A stretch of DNA of 9,935 nt from VXYL01 sp047518105 (GTDB lineage Bacteria > Pseudomonadota > Gammaproteobacteria > Pseudomonadales > Azotimanducaceae): NCBI GenBank assembly GCA_047518105.1, contig JAKZRQ010000261.1, positions 1 through 9,935 of the forward strand, written 5' to 3'. Of this stretch, positions 5,962-9,935 are shown in pieces; the stretch's first letter is position 1; each line of letters starts with the position of its first letter. Below the pieces are notes generated by a model. It did no database searches, was not told the origin of the DNA, and saw nothing but the letters and a program-made list of their open reading frames with translations. The translations under genes and the position numbers were made by a program.

Positions 5962-7993
5962 CTGCCGACGGCCGCTGCAACTCGACGAACGTCCGGTAGG
6001 CTCCGTCGGGCTCTTGCATCAACGTGTCGTGGTTGCCGACATCGCGAACGCGTCCCTCCTCCAGGAACACGATCTTGTCGGCATGGCGGATGGTCGACAG
6101 GCGGTGGGCGATCACGACCACCAGGCGTTCTTTGGCGGTCGCGCGCAGCGCCTCGACGAGTTCGGTTTCGGTCTTGGGGTCCAGGGCGGCCGTCGGTTCG
6201 TCGAGGATCAGCACCCGCGCATCCCGAATCAGGCCGCGGGCGATGGACAGTCGCTGCTGCTGGCCGACGGACAACGTGTCGCCCGAATGGCCGAGGACGG
6301 TATCGATGCCTTCGGGCAGTTCGGCGATGAAATCGAGGCAGGCGGCATCGTCCAGCGCTTTGATCATCTGTGCCTCGGTGGCGTCTGGCTTGGCGAGCAG
6401 CAGGTTTTCGCGAATCGTCTCGGCCAGCAGCCGGTGCTCCTGGAAGACGTACGCGATCTGGCCGCGCAGGGCGTCGAGATCGATCTCGTTCACATCGTGT
6501 CCGTCCACCTGCACGCGTCCGGCGGATGCCTTGAGAAAGGCCGGGATCAGGTAGGCGAGGCTGGTCTTGCCCGCGCCGGTCGGGCCGACGATGGCGACGA
6601 GTTCGCCGACCCTGAAATCGAGGTCTATCCCGCTAAGGGCGCGGCGACCATCCGGGTAGACGAAGTCCACTTCACTCATCGTAACGCCACGCGTGATCGG
6701 ACCGATGGCCGTACCGCCGGTACGATCGTCGTGGGAACGGTAGTCGATGAAGAAGAACACCCGGCGCAGCGCGGCAACAGGTCCTTGCAGCCCGATCCAG
6801 AACGCACCCGCGCCGACGGCGGTAAAGACGATCTCGAGGAAGATGCCAAACAGGGTCAAGAAGTCGCCGGGTGTCATTTCACCGTCGATGATCTTGTCGG
6901 AGACCAGCACCGTCACGTAGAGCCCGAGCACCACGACGACCGCGAGGCCGAGGACGACCAGGGTGATGACAACGGCCAGGGCGAAGCGTTCCCGAAGGAA
7001 CGATTCCTCGCTCCGCTCCGCGAAACGTTTGACTTCCCGTGCGAGACCGCCAAGGCTCTGCACGGCGTAGATGTTGTCCATCGTCTCCTCCATGGCGTTG
7101 GTCGTGGCCGCGCCGGCGGACCGCTTCGCCTGGCTGGTGCGTCGCACCAGCGCCGAGGCGGGGAGGGTGATGATCAGGGCCAGCGGGAAGGCGGACCAGG
7201 CGATCCACACCAGTTCGGGGGCGACTTCGCCATACGAGTACTGGAGGAGGGCGACGTTGACGACCGCCATCAGGGCGATGAAGAACGGTTCCATGGCCAG
7301 TTGGTAGCAGACCTCGGGAACCGAGGGCGCGTCGTAGAGCACCCGGTAGATGGAGTCGCCGATGCGCTGGTCGTCCAAGGTGGTCATCGGCAGGCGTGTC
7401 AGGCGTTCGAACAACCGCGTTCGCAGGGTATTGGCGAGCCGTTGGGTGAGGCGGACGTTGACCAGGCATTCGGCGATGCCCGACAGTCCGCCGCCTTCGC
7501 TGCCGCCTCCGCTGATCTGGTTTTCGGCTTGGGTCGCCGCGTCGGACCCTTCGTACAGCTCTGCGCGGGTTTCGCCTGCGCGCGTCCCGAAGACAAGCAG
7601 CATGACGGCGTAGATTCCGGCGAATACGAGCATGATGTTCATCGGCGGCATGCCGTCGATGACGGTGATGATCGGGTTCATGAACGGCGGGTAGGGAATC
7701 TCGGTTTCCCCGAAGGGGCGTTGGAGCAGCACGTTGTCGGTGATGATCTTGCCGACCCAGGGAAGCAGCAGAGCGGGCCATACCAGACCCAGGCGCAGCA
7801 GGAACTTTGCCGCGAACAGCCCCTTGGCCTGACCGAGCAGTGTCAGCGAACGGCCGAGCAGGACGATCGCGCCTACGGAGGAGATATCCGTGTCGACGTC
7901 GAGGCGGTCGTCGAAGCGGAGTCGTCGTCGACGCGCTTCCTTGCCCACCGCAATGGGCTCGTCCGGGAGCTCCATGGCTTCGGTCTCGCTCAC
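5939..7993 (-). CDS. ABC exporter half-transporter (membrane domain fused to ATPase), second gene of pair
   Basis: This is a 684-aa inner-membrane exporter subunit. An N-terminal hydrophilic arm rich in Arg (1-55) precedes six likely membrane segments at about 62-85, 119-136, 235-252, 262-280, 340-362 and 380-402. The nucleotide-binding domain has Walker A GPTGAGKT (470-477), Q-loop Gln518, signature LSVGQ (574-578), Walker B VLILDEP with catalytic Glu599, and switch His630. Both ATP-site halves look catalytically complete. A Gly/Ser/Glu-rich stretch (about 140-172, ISGGGSEGGGL) interrupts the region between membrane segment 2 and the usual LRTRLFERLTRLP helix. The GTG start at 7993 lies one base after the TAG of the preceding gene. 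ATG at 7975 is an alternative. It probably pairs with the 7995-9935 product as a heterodimer. The substrate (lipid, peptide or drug) cannot be told. Confidence 0.92.
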   Translation of the reverse strand: MSETEAMELPDEPIAVGKEARRRRLRFDDRLDVDTDISSVGAIVLLGRSLTLLGQAKGLFAAKFLLRLGLVWPALLLPWVGKIITDNVLLQRPFGETEIPYPPFMNPIITVIDGMPPMNIMLVFAGIYAVMLLVFGTRAGETRAELYEGSDAATQAENQISGGGSEGGGLSGIAECLVNVRLTQRLANTLRTRLFERLTRLPMTTLDDQRIGDSIYRVLYDAPSVPEVCYQLAMEPFFIALMAVVNVALLQYSYGEVAPELVWIAWSAFPLALIITLPASALVRRTSQAKRSAGAATTNAMEETMDNIYAVQSLGGLAREVKRFAERSEESFLRERFALAVVITLVVLGLAVVVVLGLYVTVLVSDKIIDGEMTPGDFLTLFGIFLEIVFTAVGAGAFWIGLQGPVAALRRVFFFIDYRSHDDRTGGTAIGPITRGVTMSEVDFVYPDGRRALSGIDLDFRVGELVAIVGPTGAGKTSLAYLIPAFLKASAGRVQVDGHDVNEIDLDALRGQIAYVFQEHRLLAETIRENLLLAKPDATEAQMIKALDDAACLDFIAELPEGIDTVLGHSGDTLSVGQQQRLSIARGLIRDARVLILDEPTAALDPKTETELVEALRATAKERLVVVIAHRLSTIRHADKIVFLEEGRVRDVGNHDTLMQEPDGAYRTFVELQRPSAAVTASGD

Positions 7994-7994
7994 C

Positions 7995-9935
7995 CTATCG
8001 CTGCGCGAGCGCCATCTCGGCCTCGACGAAGTCGCGGTACCGACCGCCGAGCGTCATCAATTGATCGTGGCCGCCGAATTCCGCGATTCGACCGTCTTCG
8101 AGGAAGGCGATCTGGTCCGCATTGCGAACCGTCGACAGCCGATGCGTGATAAGAAAGACGACGCGATGGCGGCCCCACTCGGCGAGGTTGGCCATCAAGC
8201 GCGCTTCCGTCTGGGCGTCGAGCGAAGCGGTCGGTTCGTCCAGGATCAGAATCGGCGTGTCGCGGACGATTGCCCTGGCGATCGACAACCGCTGGCGCTG
8301 ACCGGTGGATAGCTTCGCCCCGCGTTCGCCCAACTCGGTCTCGTAACCCTGTTCGAGGTCGCGAATGAACTCGTCGGCGCAGGCGACCCGGGCAGCGGCT
8401 TCGATGTCGCCGCGGGTCGCGTCTGCCGCCGTGTACCCGATATTGTCCGCGACGGTTCCGCGAACAGGATGTTCTTCTGCAGGGCGATGGCGGTGTTGGC
8501 GCGGATGTCGTCGATGCGCAGATCTCGGAGATCGATGCCCTGCAATTCAACCCGCCCGGTGTCGGGGTCGTGAAGTCGCAGCACAAGGGACATCAACGTC
8601 GACTTGCCCGCCCCTGTGGCGCCGAGCAGCGCCGTGACGGTACCGGCTTCGGCGCTGAAGTTCACGCCCTCGAGCACGGGCTTGTCCGGCTGATAGGCGA
8701 AGTGAAGATCGCGGAATGCGACCCTGGCGAGTGGTTCGGGGAACGACCGCGGGTCGACGGGATCGACGACATCCGGTTCGAGATCGAGCAGGTGGAACGC
8801 CCGGTCGAGACCGATGAACAGGTCTTGCGCCATGCACCAGACCCGCACCAGGCCGTAGCCTGAGCCCAAGGTCTCGTTGGTTTGGCCGCGTGCGGTGTTG
8901 AATGCGCCGATGTTCCACACCGTGAACCCGATATAGCCGGCCACCAGCGCGCCGAGGTAGGTTTCGGCTTCGACGACCACCCAGCCCGCGAGCACATACT
9001 CCGTCGTGATCAACGCGGCACCCCCGATGGTCATCACCAAAGCACTCAGCAACACCATCTCCAGGCGTAGCAGGAAGGCGGCATCCAACGCGCGGTGCGA
9101 GTCGCGGTCGAAGCGTTCGAGGACACGGTGTTCCGCGCGGTTGGCCTTGACGATCTTGACCACCGAGAACGCTTGTTGAAGACGCGAGGTCAACTGGCTG
9201 TTGGCCACCCGGTTCGCCCGGGCCCGCCGTCGGACCCGGGGCGTGAACTTGACCGTCAGCCAGACCATGGGTACGGCCATCAAGATCATACCCAGAGCGA
9301 GGTGCGGGCTGAAGAATGAGATGAACACGATGCCCGAAGCGAGCGCGTAGAGCATGGCCAACGGCCCGAGGATGGCCTCGTCGATCAGGTTCACGATCAT
9401 CGCGCTGTCCTGGTAGACGCGGAACACGGCATCCCCTACCTGGGCGTGGTCGTGGTACTTCAGCGACAGGTGTTCGGCCCGTTCGATCATCGCCACGCGC
9501 AGGTTCTGGTTGATCCTGTGCTTTACCCAGGTCTGGTAGTAGGGCAGCGCCGCCAACGAGGCGAGGCCGACCAACGCCCCCACGCCAAACCAGACCACCA
9601 TCCGGTTGCGGACCGTCTTGCGTTGCTCCGCGGTCATCAGGGGCTCGTCTTCGGTGCCGTTGGCGACGTATTCGCCGTCCAAGCGCAGAAGGTCCGCCTG
9701 GAACGCTTCTATCCGCTCGCCGACCAGAATCTTGTTCATGAAGACGTCGGTGGCGAGGACGGTCAGGCCAAGCCAGAAGACCCCGGATACGATCCCGATC
9801 AAGGCCAGCGCGATGACGTGCTTCAGTACCGGACGGATGAAGGGCCAGGTACGCCAGACCAGCCGAAGCAGGGCCTTGCCGTCGAGCGCGGGCGGCGGCG
9901 ACTCCTCGCCCGCCTTGAAGGCAGACAGCAGTTCG
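7995..9935 (-). pseudogene. ABC exporter half-transporter, first gene of pair; 5' end outside window, one-base frameshift in the ATPase domain
   Basis: The frame is open from the window edge. It has membrane segments near visible residues 37-66, 114-134, 186-229 (two), 292-319 and 327-346, with a long charged loop between the first two. The ATPase domain has Walker A GATGAGKS (438-445) and Q-loop Gln486. At LFA (about residue 492) the reading breaks: the plus strand has TTCCGCG at 8456-8462 where one more C would restore the frame and give FAGTVADNIGYTAADATRG. After that repair the rest is normal: LSTGQ (542-546), LILDEP (563-568), His598 and a C-terminus at TAG 7995-7997, 646 visible residues in all. 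As written, the long frame ends at 8246 with nonsense after the Q-loop, lacking signature and Walker B. Since its partner gene is intact, a missing base in the read is plausible. Confidence 0.85.

Noticed and set aside
6014..8149. 711-codon open frame on the plus strand
   Set aside because: It is the antisense of the second ABC exporter gene, whose motifs and membrane segments are clear. The plus-strand product is low-complexity with no domain and is a by-product of high GC.
1..9935. CRISPR arrays, tRNA or rRNA genes
   Set aside because: No regularly spaced short repeats, and no cloverleaf or rRNA-like stretches, were seen on either strand.

Overview
This is a GC-rich bacterial window with nearly all genes on the minus strand. 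The gene content fits a free-living, probably Gram-negative environmental bacterium: a Gfo/Idh/MocA dehydrogenase, a microsomal-type epoxide hydrolase, a two-gene ABC exporter, and the end of a homocysteine S-methyltransferase. No rRNA, tRNA or clade marker is present, so I do not assign a phylum.

Layout by coordinate: 1-234 (+) is the 3' end of a homocysteine S-methyltransferase. 412-733 (-) is a small coiled-coil/membrane-anchor gene with a one-base shift just after its start codon. 978-2045 (-) is a Gfo/Idh/MocA oxidoreductase and 2246-3406 (-) an epoxide hydrolase. 3579-5620 (-) is a two-gene cassette: an HNH nuclease behind an SMC/ABC-like AAA ATPase, resembling the PtuA/PtuB pair of Septu-type anti-phage systems. 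The ATPase is broken by an in-frame TGA and a one-base frameshift. 5939-7993 and 7995-9935 (-) are two half-size ABC exporter genes, the upstream one also frameshifted and running off the window. There is no gene-free stretch over 300 bases.

The most informative structure is a 94-bp direct repeat (92/94 identical, exactly 2500 bp apart) that brackets the defense-like cassette. Each copy holds the last codons of the ABC exporter gene, the short spacer, and the ribosome binding site plus first 13 codons of the epoxide hydrolase. The right copy joins the real ABC gene to a truncated epoxide hydrolase start. The left copy joins a scrap of ABC 3' end to the full epoxide hydrolase. Before insertion, the ABC gene was therefore probably followed directly by the epoxide hydrolase. 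The cassette then entered at that junction and left both neighbours intact, as a single-crossover (Campbell-type) integration over about 94 bp would do.

Three genes carry single-base indels in runs of 2-4 G/C. Each reads as a normal protein once one base is added or removed. This may be residual sequencing error rather than true decay, so the broken calls should be read with that in mind. The ATPase TGA is a substitution and is not explained by homopolymer error.
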